Assembly (NCBI GenBank): GCA_025929075.1
Contig: JAICMS010000015.1
Span: 1-32,401 of the forward strand
Direction of reading: 5' to 3'
DNA: 32,401 nt
Origin: Propionibacteriales bacterium
GTDB lineage: Bacteria > Actinomycetota > Actinomycetes > Propionibacteriales > Nocardioidaceae
The notes beneath the pieces were generated by a model that had not been told where the DNA came from, ran no database searches, and saw only the letters and a program-made list of their open reading frames with translations. Every line of letters begins with the position of its first letter. Position 1 is the stretch's first letter. A program made the position numbers and the translations under genes. Of the stretch, positions 1 to 7,567 are shown piece by piece.

Positions 1-167
1 CCTTCGGCGGCAACGGCAAGTCGGGCAACGGCAGCCGCCAGTCGGGGATGTGGGTGCTCGACCAGATGACCCGTTGGCAGGCAGTGAACTTGGACTACTC
101 CGGCTCGCTGCAGAAGGCGCAGATGGACGTCGCCGAGCTCGTCCCGGATCTCGACTTCCGGATCTGA
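1..167 (+). CDS. Aldehyde dehydrogenase, C-terminal fragment (5' end outside window)
   Basis: Reading from base 3 to the TGA at 165-167 gives 54 residues ending in a tail typical of NAD(P)-dependent aldehyde dehydrogenases: a Gly/Asn-rich stretch (FGGNGKSGNGSRQSG), then a Trp-containing segment (TRWQAVNLDYSG) and a charged end with LQKAQMDV. In this family the segment follows the catalytic domain and contributes to the oligomer interface; the active-site Cys and Glu lie upstream, outside the window. The reaction would be oxidation of an aldehyde to the acid. It lies 13 bp upstream of the E1 dehydrogenase gene on the same strand, so the two may be co-transcribed. Family assignment rests on this short tail only and the substrate cannot be judged. 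Confidence 0.7.
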   Translation, partial: FGGNGKSGNGSRQSGMWVLDQMTRWQAVNLDYSGSLQKAQMDVAELVPDLDFRI

Positions 168-180
168 GCCGCGCTGGCAG

Positions 181-2373
181 ATGAGCCCCGACGATGCGGA
201 ACAGCGCTTCGCCTCCGCCGTACTCTCGCTGCAGTCTCCAGACGAGGCCGCTGCGTCGGACGGAGCAGTCCGCGCCAGCAGCGCGCTCACAGTGGCGACC
301 TGCCGGGAACTGTTCGACGCGCAGCTGACCAGCCGGCACCTCGACTACGCCGCCCGCTGGATGCAGGAGCAGGGCCGCGGCTACTACACGATCAGCTCCG
401 CCGGCCACGAGGGCAACGCGGCCGTTGCGGCCGTGCTGCGACCGACCGACCCGGCGCTGTTGCACTACCGCTCCGGTGCCTTCTACGTGCAGCGGGCCAG
501 CCAGGTCACCGGCGTCGATGCGGTGCGCGACGTCTTGTCCGGCGTCGCAGCCGCCACCGACGAGCCGATCGCCGGCGGGCGGCACAAGGTCTTCGGCCGG
601 GCCGAGCTCGCGGTGATCCCGCAGACCTCCACGATCGCCTCGCACCTGCCGCGGGCGGTCGGGGTCGCGTTCGCGATCGACCGGGCGAAGCGGCTCGGCA
701 TCGAGACCCGGTGGCCGGTCGACGCGATCACCGTCGCCAGCGTCGGCGACGCGTCGATGAACCACTCGACCGGTGCCGGCGCGATCAACAGCGCCTGCCT
801 GGCGGTCTACCAGGGGCTGCCGATGCCGCTGCTGCTCGTCTGCGAGGACAACGGAATCGGCATCAGCGTGCGCACGCCGACCGGCTGGGTGCGGGCGGCG
901 TACGGCGACCGCCCGGGGCTTCGCTACTTCGCCGCCGACGGGTGCGATCTCGCCGCCACGTATGACGCCGCGCTGGCCGCCGCGGACTGGGTGCGCACGC
1001 AACGCAAGCCGGCGCTGCTGCACCTGGCCACGGTCCGGCTGCTCGGCCACGCAGGCTCCGACGTCGAATCCGGCTACCGAACGCCGGCCGAGATCGCCGC
1101 CGACGCCGACCGCGACCCGTTGGTCACCACCGCCCGGCTGCTGGTGGAGAGCGGGGCGATGACGTCTGACCAGGTGCTCGAGCGCTACCGCGACATCCGG
1201 GCCAGGGTGTTCGACGTGGCGGCGGAGGCGTTGCGGAGCCGCCCGCTGGAGTCGGCGACTCAGGTGGTCGCGCCCCTTGCTCCGCGGCATCCAGAGCAGG
1301 TCGCGGAGGCGGTGTGCTCGTCGCCGTACGAGCACCACGACGGTGCCGACCGCGTGACGGTGGCGCAGGCGATCAACCGGACGCTCGGCGACCTGCTCGA
1401 GCAGCACCCGGAGATGCTCGTCTTCGGCGAGGACATCGGCCGCAAGGGCGGGGTCTATGGCGTGACGCGTGGCCTGCAGCGCCGGTTCGGTGCGATGCGT
1501 GTCTTCGACACCCCGCTCGACGAGCAGACGATCCTCGGGCTGGCGCTCGGTGCCGGCGTGTCCGGCCTGCTGCCCGTGCCGGAGATCCAGTACCTCGCTT
1601 ACCTGCACAACGCCGAGGACCAGTTGCGCGGGGAGGCGGCGACCGAGCAGTTCTTCTCGCAGGGGCAGTTCCGCAACCCGATAGTGCTGCGGGTCGCGGC
1701 TTATGGCTACCAGCGCGGCTTCGGTGGCCACTTCCACAACGACAACTCGGTCGCGGTGCTGCGCGACATCCCTGGGCTGGTTGTGGCCTCGCCCGCACTC
1801 CCCGACGATGCGGCTTCGATGCTGCGGACCTGCGTGGAGGCGTCTCGCGTCGACGGCTCGGTCTGTGTCTTCCTGGAGCCGATCGCGCTCTACCACGAGC
1901 GTGACCTGCACGAGGACGGCGACGGGCTCTGGCTGGCCGACTACCCGGAGCCGGCGGCACACGTCGCCGTCGGCAGCGCGCGCGTCCACGGGTCGGGAAT
2001 CGACGTGACCGTCGTGACGTTCGGCAACGGGCTGCGGCTCTCGCTGCAGGCCGCGATGGCGCTGGAGCGTGACGGGATCGGCGTTCGGGTGCTCGACCTT
2101 CGATGGCTCGCGCCGCTGCCGGTGGACGACCTGCTGCGGGAGGCCCGTGCGACCGGGCGGGTGCTAGTCGTCGACGAGACCCGGCACACCGGCGGAGTCG
2201 GCGAGGGCGTCGTCACGGCTCTGGTCGAGGCTGGCTACGACGGGCGGATCGCCCGGGTCGCCGGGACCGATAGCTTCGTGCCGCTTGGCGAGGCGGCCAA
2301 CCTCGTCCTCGTCCAGCGGTCCGAGGTCGAGTCGGCGGTACGTCGGCTGGCGGCTCAAGGGCCGAGCAGTTGA
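181..2373 (+). CDS. Fused E1 alpha-beta subunit of a 2-oxoacid (branched-chain type) dehydrogenase
   Basis: The 730-residue protein joins in one chain what are usually two E1 subunits. Residues about 40-370 are the E1-alpha thiamine-diphosphate domain, with the GDAS...N...EDNGIGIS ThDP/Mg signature at about 189-229. Residues about 390-725 are the E1-beta transketolase-like domain, with VAQAINRTLGDLL, the FGEDIGRKGGVYG segment (about 415-427), and a C-terminal transketolase-C domain. Family knowledge: E1 decarboxylates a 2-oxoacid and transfers the acyl group to the lipoyl domain of E2 in a cytosolic complex. No E2 or E3 gene lies beside it here, so the substrate (branched-chain 2-oxoacids or another) is open. 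The ATG at 181 was chosen because it opens the frame just after the preceding gene; no convincing Shine-Dalgarno is visible. Its stop overlaps the next start by 4 bp. Confidence 0.9.
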   Translation: MSPDDAEQRFASAVLSLQSPDEAAASDGAVRASSALTVATCRELFDAQLTSRHLDYAARWMQEQGRGYYTISSAGHEGNAAVAAVLRPTDPALLHYRSGAFYVQRASQVTGVDAVRDVLSGVAAATDEPIAGGRHKVFGRAELAVIPQTSTIASHLPRAVGVAFAIDRAKRLGIETRWPVDAITVASVGDASMNHSTGAGAINSACLAVYQGLPMPLLLVCEDNGIGISVRTPTGWVRAAYGDRPGLRYFAADGCDLAATYDAALAAADWVRTQRKPALLHLATVRLLGHAGSDVESGYRTPAEIAADADRDPLVTTARLLVESGAMTSDQVLERYRDIRARVFDVAAEALRSRPLESATQVVAPLAPRHPEQVAEAVCSSPYEHHDGADRVTVAQAINRTLGDLLEQHPEMLVFGEDIGRKGGVYGVTRGLQRRFGAMRVFDTPLDEQTILGLALGAGVSGLLPVPEIQYLAYLHNAEDQLRGEAATEQFFSQGQFRNPIVLRVAAYGYQRGFGGHFHNDNSVAVLRDIPGLVVASPALPDDAASMLRTCVEASRVDGSVCVFLEPIALYHERDLHEDGDGLWLADYPEPAAHVAVGSARVHGSGIDVTVVTFGNGLRLSLQAAMALERDGIGVRVLDLRWLAPLPVDDLLREARATGRVLVVDETRHTGGVGEGVVTALVEAGYDGRIARVAGTDSFVPLGEAANLVLVQRSEVESAVRRLAAQGPSS

Positions 2374-2846
2374 TCGTCAATCGTCAGACGGCGCCTTACC
2401 TGGCGCTCGGCGCGGCGTGTGTTGTCGCCGGTGGACTGGTCTCTGCCGCCACCGCCGGAGCGCCGACCGAGCACAGCGCCTGGGCAGTCGCGTACCTCGT
2501 GCTGGTCGCCGGCGTGGCGCAGATCGGGCTCGGCTTGGGTCAGCTGTTGTCGAGTCGGCGCACCGACGCCACGTCCACTGCCGAGCTGGTCCTCTGGAAC
2601 GCCGGCAACGCGCTGGTGCTCGCGGGTGTGCTCGTTCCGGTCGGCGTACTGGTCGACGTCGGCGGCGCGCTGTTGGTGGTGGCCTTGGTGCTCGCCCTCT
2701 ACGGTGTCCGCAGCGCTCGATCGAGTGGTGCCGAGCGCTCCGTGCTGGCCGGCCGGAGCCGGCAGTGGCTGCTGGTCGCCTTCCGGTTGCTGGTCGCCGT
2801 ACTCGCCTTGAGCATCCCTGTCGGGCTCATCCTCGCCCGGCTCTGA
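2370..2846 (+). CDS. Small integral membrane protein, function unknown
   Basis: This 158-residue hydrophobic protein starts at a TTG that overlaps the stop of the E1 gene (TTGA), a classic translational-coupling arrangement. Four membrane spans are visible: about 10-28 (ALGAACVVAGGLVSAATAG), 38-62 (WAVAYLVLVAGVAQIGLGLGQLL), 75-115 (a long hydrophobic stretch that probably forms two helices, rich in Val, Leu and Gly) and 135-157 near the C-terminus. There are no conserved polar residues within the membrane that would point to a transporter or enzyme. Position and overlap imply co-expression with the dehydrogenase gene. I do not recognise the family and give no function. Confidence 0.75.
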   Translation: MIVNRQTAPYLALGAACVVAGGLVSAATAGAPTEHSAWAVAYLVLVAGVAQIGLGLGQLLSSRRTDATSTAELVLWNAGNALVLAGVLVPVGVLVDVGGALLVVALVLALYGVRSARSSGAERSVLAGRSRQWLLVAFRLLVAVLALSIPVGLILARL

Positions 2847-3020
2847 GGCGGCCTGAGTACCTCCGAGGATCGCGAGTGTGGCCGATCCCGGCAGCAAACG
2901 CCGGTTGTGGCCGCAGACTGCAGCGATCCGGCCCAGATCCCTGCGCCTACCGGCCACTTCCAGCCGCATACCTACCGGGAGCTGGCCGCCAACGCCGACG
3001 TCGTGAGCAATCTCGCTGGC

Positions 3021-3035
3021 TATACTCTGAGTATG
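3021..3035 (+). promoter_or_regulatory. -10 box / palindromic operator over the VapB start codon
   Basis: TATACT at 3021-3026 is a good -10 box. A perfect 13-bp palindrome, ATACTC-T-GAGTAT (3022-3034), overlaps it and runs into the ATG at 3033. Six bases separate the -10 box from the start codon, so the transcript would begin at or beside the ATG. Inference: this is the autoregulatory operator of the ribbon-helix-helix antitoxin. The same element recurs at 3816-3830. Confidence 0.7.
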
Positions 3036-3269
3036 GCTAAGGTGATGGTGTCGCTGGCTGATGAGTTGCTTGCTGAGATCGACAGCGAGGTACGACGGCG
3101 AGCGACGACGCGGAGCGCGTGGCTCGCCCTTGCTGCCAGGCAGCAGTTGCGCCGGCGTGACCCAGACGATGTGGCGGCCGCGATCGCAAGATCCGAGGTG
3201 AGGTTCGCGAGTGCTGGCTCCTTCGAGTCTGCGGACATCCTCCGTTCTGATCGCGATGCTCGCCGGTGA
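3033..3269 (+). CDS. vapB: Ribbon-helix-helix antitoxin (VapB-like)
   Basis: The 78-residue protein starts with a short beta strand (AKVMVSL) followed by two helices (DELLAEIDSEVRRR and TRSAWLALAARQQLRRR), the usual ribbon-helix-helix DNA-binding dimer unit. A charged C-terminal tail (about 45-78) would wrap the toxin. It precedes a PIN-domain gene whose GTG start overlaps this gene's stop (GTGA, 3266-3269), the normal antitoxin-toxin order. The upstream palindrome overlaps both the -10 box and the ATG, consistent with autorepression. The start at 3033 fits the domain; an in-frame extension upstream to 2907 reads as non-coding. Confidence 0.85.
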   Translation: MAKVMVSLADELLAEIDSEVRRRATTRSAWLALAARQQLRRRDPDDVAAAIARSEVRFASAGSFESADILRSDRDARR

Positions 3270-3703
3270 CGCACCTCCTGCTTGACACCTCAGTGCTCGT
3301 CAAGTGGTTCCACACGGTGGGGGAAGGCGACCTTCTCGAGGCGCGAGCATTGCGTGCAACACATGCGTCGCACGAGCTCGAGGCGCACATCTTGGATCTC
3401 GGCCTCTACGAGCTGGGCAACGTGCTGGTCCGCGGGCTGGGTTGGTCTGCGGTCGAAGTCTCGGACCAGCTCGACGATGTGTTCGACATCGTCGGGCCGC
3501 CGATAGTTTTCGAACGGTCATGGTTCGGCGATGCTGCGCAGATGGCCGAAGCACACACCCTTACGTTCTACGACGCCTGCTGGGCTGCCGCCGCACGGGC
3601 ACTCACCATCCCGCTGGTCAGCGCTGATCGGCAGCTGCTGGCCGCCGGCCTTGCCGAGTCCCCTCGAGAGGTCGTCGCGCGCCTTCGGCTGCGCGTGAAC
3701 TGA
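3266..3703 (+). CDS. vapC: PIN-domain toxin ribonuclease (VapC-like)
   Basis: The 145-residue PIN-domain protein carries the expected acidic set: D7 in LLLDTSVLVKW, E49 in LYELGN, D103 in TFYDACWAAAA, and D121 in LVSADRQLL. These coordinate Mg or Mn in VapC toxins, which cut specific RNAs (often tRNAs or the 23S sarcin-ricin loop) when freed from antitoxin. Length is normal for the family. The GTG start at 3266 overlaps the antitoxin stop, so translation is coupled. All four acidic residues are present, so the nuclease is probably intact. The RNA target cannot be inferred. Confidence 0.88.
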   Translation: MTHLLLDTSVLVKWFHTVGEGDLLEARALRATHASHELEAHILDLGLYELGNVLVRGLGWSAVEVSDQLDDVFDIVGPPIVFERSWFGDAAQMAEAHTLTFYDACWAAAARALTIPLVSADRQLLAAGLAESPREVVARLRLRVN

Positions 3704-3815
3704 CCGCGAGGAGCCCCTGGCGGCCACCCGTCGCTAGTCCCCTTAACCGGTCCGAGGCAGAGGCAGCCAGAAGGTCGCCTGGCCGTTCATATCGAGGTAG
3801 TGGTATCCACCCCCG

Positions 3816-3830
3816 TATACTTTGAGTATG
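3816..3830 (+). promoter_or_regulatory. -10 box / operator of the second TA module
   Basis: TATACT at 3816-3821 lies six bases before the ATG at 3828. The palindrome ATACTT-T-GAGTAT (3817-3829) matches the first module's operator in 12 of 13 positions and has one mismatched pair between its arms. It has the same geometry, with the -10 box and start codon both inside the site. Confidence 0.68.
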
Positions 3831-4052
3831 ATCACGACGATCAAGGTTTCCTCTGACGTGCGCGATCGCCTCAAGCACCAAGCCTCGCAGGCACATCGGA
3901 CGCTCGGTGAGCATCTGGCGCACCTGGCCGACCTCGGCGACAGGCAGGACCGCTTCACGGCGCTGCGCGAAGCCATGGCAGCCACCCCAGCCGATGCGAT
4001 CGACTCCTATCGAGCCGAGACCGAGGCGTGGGATCGCATCGACCGTGGTTGA
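3828..4052 (+). CDS. Ribbon-helix-helix antitoxin (MazE-like)
   Basis: The 74-residue protein has an N-terminal strand (ITTIKVSSDV) and helices (RDRLKHQASQAHRTLGEHLAHLADLGDRQ) matching the CopG/Arc-type ribbon-helix-helix fold. It is followed by an acidic, Ala-rich tail (about 45-74) expected to bind and mask the toxin. The downstream MazF-type gene overlaps its 3' end by 8 bp. The ATG at 3828 was preferred over the TTG at 3822 because it sits at the same offset from the -10 box as in the preceding module. DNA binding would be at the palindrome overlapping the start. Confidence 0.82.
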   Translation: MITTIKVSSDVRDRLKHQASQAHRTLGEHLAHLADLGDRQDRFTALREAMAATPADAIDSYRAETEAWDRIDRG

Positions 4053-4395
4053 CGTCGCTCAGGCCGATCTTGTCCCGGGTGAGCTGGTGTGGGTTGCGCC
4101 GGATCCGACGGTCGGACGGGAGCAATCAGGGAGTCGGCCCGCGCTCGTGGTCTCCGGTGTCGACTACCTCGCCGTCGTGGGCACGCTTGCGATCATTGTC
4201 CCCATCACCACAGTCGACCGCGGGTGGCCCAACCACATACCGATCCGCGGCGGAACGCTGCCGCGCGAGTCGTGGGCGATGACCGAGCAGGTACGCACGG
4301 TCTCGCGCGAGCGGATCGTCGACCGTGCAGGCCGGGTGTCGCCCGAGACGCTCAGGGCCGTGCGCACCTGGATTCGCGACTTCCTCGACCTGTGA
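4045..4395 (+). CDS. mazF: MazF/PemK-type mRNA interferase toxin
   Basis: The 116-residue protein starts at a GTG inside the 3' end of the antitoxin gene. It has the MazF/PemK (CcdB-fold) pattern: VPGELVWVAPDPTVGREQSGSRPALVVS at the N-terminus, with the conserved G-x-E-Q-x-G-x-RP-x-LVVS core, then the strands LAIIVPIT and WAMTEQVRTVS. Family knowledge: such toxins cut single-stranded mRNA at short motifs; the Arg in the RP segment and the later Thr/Ser are the catalytic region. The gene ends 31 bp from the convergently transcribed helicase gene. The cutting specificity is not predictable. Confidence 0.88.
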   Translation: MVDVAQADLVPGELVWVAPDPTVGREQSGSRPALVVSGVDYLAVVGTLAIIVPITTVDRGWPNHIPIRGGTLPRESWAMTEQVRTVSRERIVDRAGRVSPETLRAVRTWIRDFLDL

Positions 4396-4426
4396 AGGAC
4401 CAGTTCGTCGATGGCCGGCCACTCCT

Positions 4427-6079
4427 TTACAAGCCCAGCCGTACGGCGACGTCGTGGCCGCCGATCCCCCGTACGACGTCCGGGTCGCCCACAACGACAA
4501 GTACGTCGGTGGCGCGCGACATGCCGACGTACAACCGCTCACGTGCCCGATCACGATTGCCGGCCTCGTTGACACAAAGGACGACGACGGCGCGTTCGAG
4601 CCCCTTGCTACCGAGCACGTGGCCGTAGAAGACGTCCTCGCCCTCCCAGAAGCTGCGCCAGTAGCCGAGCTGCCCCTCGCGCTCGGTCTGCGCCTGCTGC
4701 TCGGGGTGCCGATGACCGGTCGTCAGCAGCGCGATGTTCGACGGATCCCAGCCCTCGTCGAGGAGCGCGACCACCTCGTCGTCGGCGACGCCGAGCGCCT
4801 GCTCGGTGCTGGCCGGCACGAACCGGACTGCGGGACCCTCGCCGCCACGGGCGTACATCCGGCTGGGAGCCAGCGGGCCGAAGCACTCGTGGATCTGCTT
4901 GGTGTTGCGAAGGTTGTGATCGAGCACCAGCGGCACAAGCTCGACAGGTGGCCGGCCGAACCTGGCGAAGATCCGCTGGTTCTCATCGGAGTAGAGGTAG
5001 ACGCCGCCGTGCTCCTCATCGCGGAGCGCGCCGAGGACGGCGTCCCACCAGGTCTCGGCGAAGTCCTGCGCCTCGTCGACGATGACGGAGTCGTAGCGCT
5101 TGCCGTCCGGCAGGCCTGCCGCCAGCCGTGCCATCTCGCGCGGCAGCTCCTCCTCCCAGAACTCGCTGTCCTCACGGTCACCCGTCGGTGCGCCCCACTG
5201 CCGGCCGAACTCCTCGTAGGTGCCCACAAATGCGGGACGATGGTTGCGCGGCCAGGTTGCGACCACGCGCTTGAGGTATTCGGCCAACCCGATCGAGTAG
5301 CAGAGCAAGGCGACGCGTTCGGCCTTCCGGTCGGAGCGACCGCGGGTCAGCTCTTTTGCCTGCTGGAGGGCGAGCACCGTCTTGCCGCTGCCGGCGCCGC
5401 CTCTCACCTCGACTCGACGGAGCAGCCGCGTGACCTGCAGGATCGTCGCCTGCTCCTGGGTCAGGCGGTCGGCCTCGGCTGCCCGCTCTACTGCGTCCGC
5501 GTTCACGTCGTACGACGAGTGGTGCCGCCCAGCAAGGATCTCGACGATCAGTTCCACGTCCTCTGCCGTCGGCCGGCGCCGATTCCGGCCGACTCGCTGG
5601 GTCGCATCTTCGACACGGTCCGCTAGCGAAGCCTGGTCGTCTCGGTCATGCAGAGCCCACCGAGGCAGTTCGAGCACGGAGAAGTCGGCATCGAACCTCG
5701 CATGCGGCGTCACGAGCCCGTGCGCCCAAGCGAGGTGGGGGCCACCGCGCCAGCGCGGGTCGGCCTCGACATACTTCCGTATCGCGTACTTGACCTCACG
5801 CACCTGGTCGACTGGGTGAATCCGGACAGCGTTGTTGCCGCGCTTCTGGTACCAGCCGTCTTCTGCATGCCAGACCGAGCCGCCCTTCACCTCCAGCACG
5901 CAGATGCCGACAGCGGGCAGCAGCACCACAAGATCCGCCTCGTAATCCAACTCATCGGTCGTCAGCCGGAGATTGGCCAGCAGTACGGCGTCCGGCCCGA
6001 GAGAGGTCCGCAGCCGCTCCCAAACCTCCCGCTCCGACCCCGTGGCAAACGCCGGCCGCTCAGGGATGCATCGCGTCAT
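4427..6079 (-). CDS. NERD nuclease-domain SF1 (UvrD-like) helicase
   Basis: The 550-residue protein starts at the ATG ending at 6079; the frame stays open further upstream but reads as Arg/Pro-rich non-coding sequence. Residues about 13-130 form a NERD (nuclease-related) domain with the PD-(D/E)XK-like residues D49 (EADLVV), E63 and K65 (LEVKGG). Helicase motifs follow: Walker A GGAGSGKT at 227-234, Walker B VIVDEAQDF at 332-340, YSDENQ at 363-368, LDHNLRNT at about 387-394, and a C-terminal motif VI (RERLYVGMSRATDVL). Family knowledge: SF1 helicases unwind DNA, and NERD-helicase fusions occur in actinomycetes without a firmly assigned role. The gene lies downstream of an orphan VapB and an HNH nuclease on the same strand, suggesting DNA defence or repair. 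All key residues seem present. Confidence 0.88.
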   Translation of the reverse strand: MTRCIPERPAFATGSEREVWERLRTSLGPDAVLLANLRLTTDELDYEADLVVLLPAVGICVLEVKGGSVWHAEDGWYQKRGNNAVRIHPVDQVREVKYAIRKYVEADPRWRGGPHLAWAHGLVTPHARFDADFSVLELPRWALHDRDDQASLADRVEDATQRVGRNRRRPTAEDVELIVEILAGRHHSSYDVNADAVERAAEADRLTQEQATILQVTRLLRRVEVRGGAGSGKTVLALQQAKELTRGRSDRKAERVALLCYSIGLAEYLKRVVATWPRNHRPAFVGTYEEFGRQWGAPTGDREDSEFWEEELPREMARLAAGLPDGKRYDSVIVDEAQDFAETWWDAVLGALRDEEHGGVYLYSDENQRIFARFGRPPVELVPLVLDHNLRNTKQIHECFGPLAPSRMYARGGEGPAVRFVPASTEQALGVADDEVVALLDEGWDPSNIALLTTGHRHPEQQAQTEREGQLGYWRSFWEGEDVFYGHVLGSKGLERAVVVLCVNEAGNRDRARERLYVGMSRATDVLVVVGDPDVVRGIGGHDVAVRLGL

Positions 6080-6167
6080 GGGGCCGCGACCGCCTCGCGC
6101 TGCTGGCCCCGGACCGCAGGGCGGATGCCGCCAACAGCTCCTCCTCTCGGGGCGACGTGACCGAACA

Positions 6168-6362
6168 TCAGCCCGACGGCCCACGGCGGGGTGGCGCCTC
6201 CATGGACGGCATGCTTCCGCCGAGCCGGGCAAGCCGGCCTGCGGCCTCCTTCTCGATCAAGGCAACCAGCGCAGCACTGAGGAGCGTCGATCGGTCCGTG
6301 ATGCCGGTCAGCCGTCCTGCCTCAGCAAGCAGATCGTCAGCGATCCGCACCCTAACCCGCAT
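6168..6362 (-). CDS. VapB-family antitoxin without adjacent toxin
   Basis: The 64-residue protein MRVRVRIADDLLAEAGRLTG... matches the VapB type (DUF2191-like). It has an N-terminal strand, a helix (DDLLAEAGRLTG), the TDRSTLLSAALVALIEKEAAGRLARLGG helix-turn-helix stretch, and a short tail with Met and Pro. In normal modules a vapC gene overlaps or follows immediately. Here the next 88 bp to the helicase start carry no PIN domain, and the upstream gene is an HNH nuclease. A GGTGGG stretch about 5 nt before the ATG can serve as ribosome-binding site. It could be a relic of a lost module, or a regulator or antitoxin for a neighbour. It lacks the TATACT palindrome found at the other two modules. 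Confidence 0.8.
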   Translation of the reverse strand: MRVRVRIADDLLAEAGRLTGITDRSTLLSAALVALIEKEAAGRLARLGGSMPSMEAPPRRGPSG

Positions 6363-6432
6363 CGCTGCCCACCGTTCGCCTCGTCACAGACACCACCTGC
6401 TGCTTCGTTTCCGCCGTACAGCGAGAACGCCG

Positions 6433-7359
6433 TCAGCCGTGATACACGACATCGTTGTGCCACTCGAGATATTCGACGTCGGGTTGCTGCTCCAGTCGCT
6501 CCGGCACGTGGACCGGTTGCCCTTGCAATTGGTAGTAGCTGTGGCCGTTGTGGTACTCGACGCGGAGTCGATCACCGACAAGGAAGGTGAGATCCGTCTT
6601 GACGGTCACATAGCCGAGATCGAACAGTCGGTGGAGGTCCCGACGCAGCGGCAGCCCGTTGCTGACCAGATGTTCGCCGCCCTTTGAGTACGGCTTGATG
6701 TGAGCGGCTTCGAGCACCGGCAGTGAGTGTTCGCCGGTGATACAGCATGCCCGGCCGTAGGCGTCGTAGACGGCGAGCCGGAAGCCGCCCTGACCAAGCC
6801 GTGGCCGGATCACCAGCGGCTTACCGAACCGTGCGGCAGCCAGGGCCTCGACTGTCCAGTCCAGCCCACTCCTCAGTTCGGCGGCCCGTTCCAGGCACTC
6901 TTGCCAAATGCGGGCTCCTTCGCCAGCAGAGAGGTCGTAGCGCTTGCCGGCAACGATCGAGCGCTGCCAGTCAGCCGGAGTCGTTACCCGCATCGAGGGC
7001 GGGAAGAAGATGGGGTCGCCGATCAGGCGGCAACCCAACGGGCTGGCGCTGGAAGCGGGATTCGTGGCGGAGCGGTTGGCCGAGACTCGTCGAATGAGTG
7101 AATCCTCGTCGCGAGCGCCGTTGCCCTCTCCGAAACTGTCCCAAGCGAGCCATAACGGAAGTTGCTCAGATCGCACAAAGATGCCGAAGCCGCCGATCGA
7201 GTTGTCCGTGCCCTTCAGTTTGAAGAAAAAGGGCTCGCCTACGGCAAGGGCCGAGAAGCCGCGGCCGGACGGTGTCCAGAAGTTGACCTCAGAATGCGGC
7301 CCGGTGCTGGCGAGATAGTCGAACCAACCCTTGTCAGTCGGCGCAACGTAACCGAACAC
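6433..7359 (-). CDS. HNH endonuclease with PUA/EVE-like N-terminal domain
   Basis: The 308-residue protein starts at a GTG (codon ending at 7359) preceded by GGAGGG about 6 nt upstream. The N-terminal half (about 1-135) reads FGYVAPTDKGWFDYLAS...VNFWTPSG...GEPFFFKLKG...IGGFGIFV, which resembles the PUA/EVE-like fold that can recognise modified bases; this is a fold-level guess. The C-terminal half is an HNH nuclease: CCITGE at 205-210, H220 in EAAHIKPYS, N234 in VSNGLPL and H243 in RDLHRLFD. Family knowledge: related EVE/PUA-HNH proteins act as modification-dependent restriction enzymes. The gene heads a same-strand set with a vapB and a NERD helicase. Confidence 0.85.
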   Translation of the reverse strand: MFGYVAPTDKGWFDYLASTGPHSEVNFWTPSGRGFSALAVGEPFFFKLKGTDNSIGGFGIFVRSEQLPLWLAWDSFGEGNGARDEDSLIRRVSANRSATNPASSASPLGCRLIGDPIFFPPSMRVTTPADWQRSIVAGKRYDLSAGEGARIWQECLERAAELRSGLDWTVEALAAARFGKPLVIRPRLGQGGFRLAVYDAYGRACCITGEHSLPVLEAAHIKPYSKGGEHLVSNGLPLRRDLHRLFDLGYVTVKTDLTFLVGDRLRVEYHNGHSYYQLQGQPVHVPERLEQQPDVEYLEWHNDVVYHG

Positions 7360-7567
7360 AGCCGGCCCTCCGTCCCCTCGGCGGAAGATTAGTCACCACG
7401 GCCGACTCCCGCGACCATTTGGCCCAATCCCGGCGTTCCGCGGCATCGCATCGGCTGTGCTGGCCGCCCTCAGCGCCACGACGTCCTGCAACGAGGACGG
7501 TATAGCGCGCCACGTGCAAGACGTTGGCGGCGGTGAGTTGTCGGCGGAGAGGGGCAGAGTGTTCGGC

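Noticed and set aside
2907-3032. N-terminal extension of the first antitoxin
   Set aside because: The extension has no ribbon-helix-helix features and runs through the -10 box and operator.
4325-5626. 433-residue plus-strand frame opposite the NERD helicase
   Set aside because: The helicase frame has full motif content on the opposite strand; this frame shows no domain.
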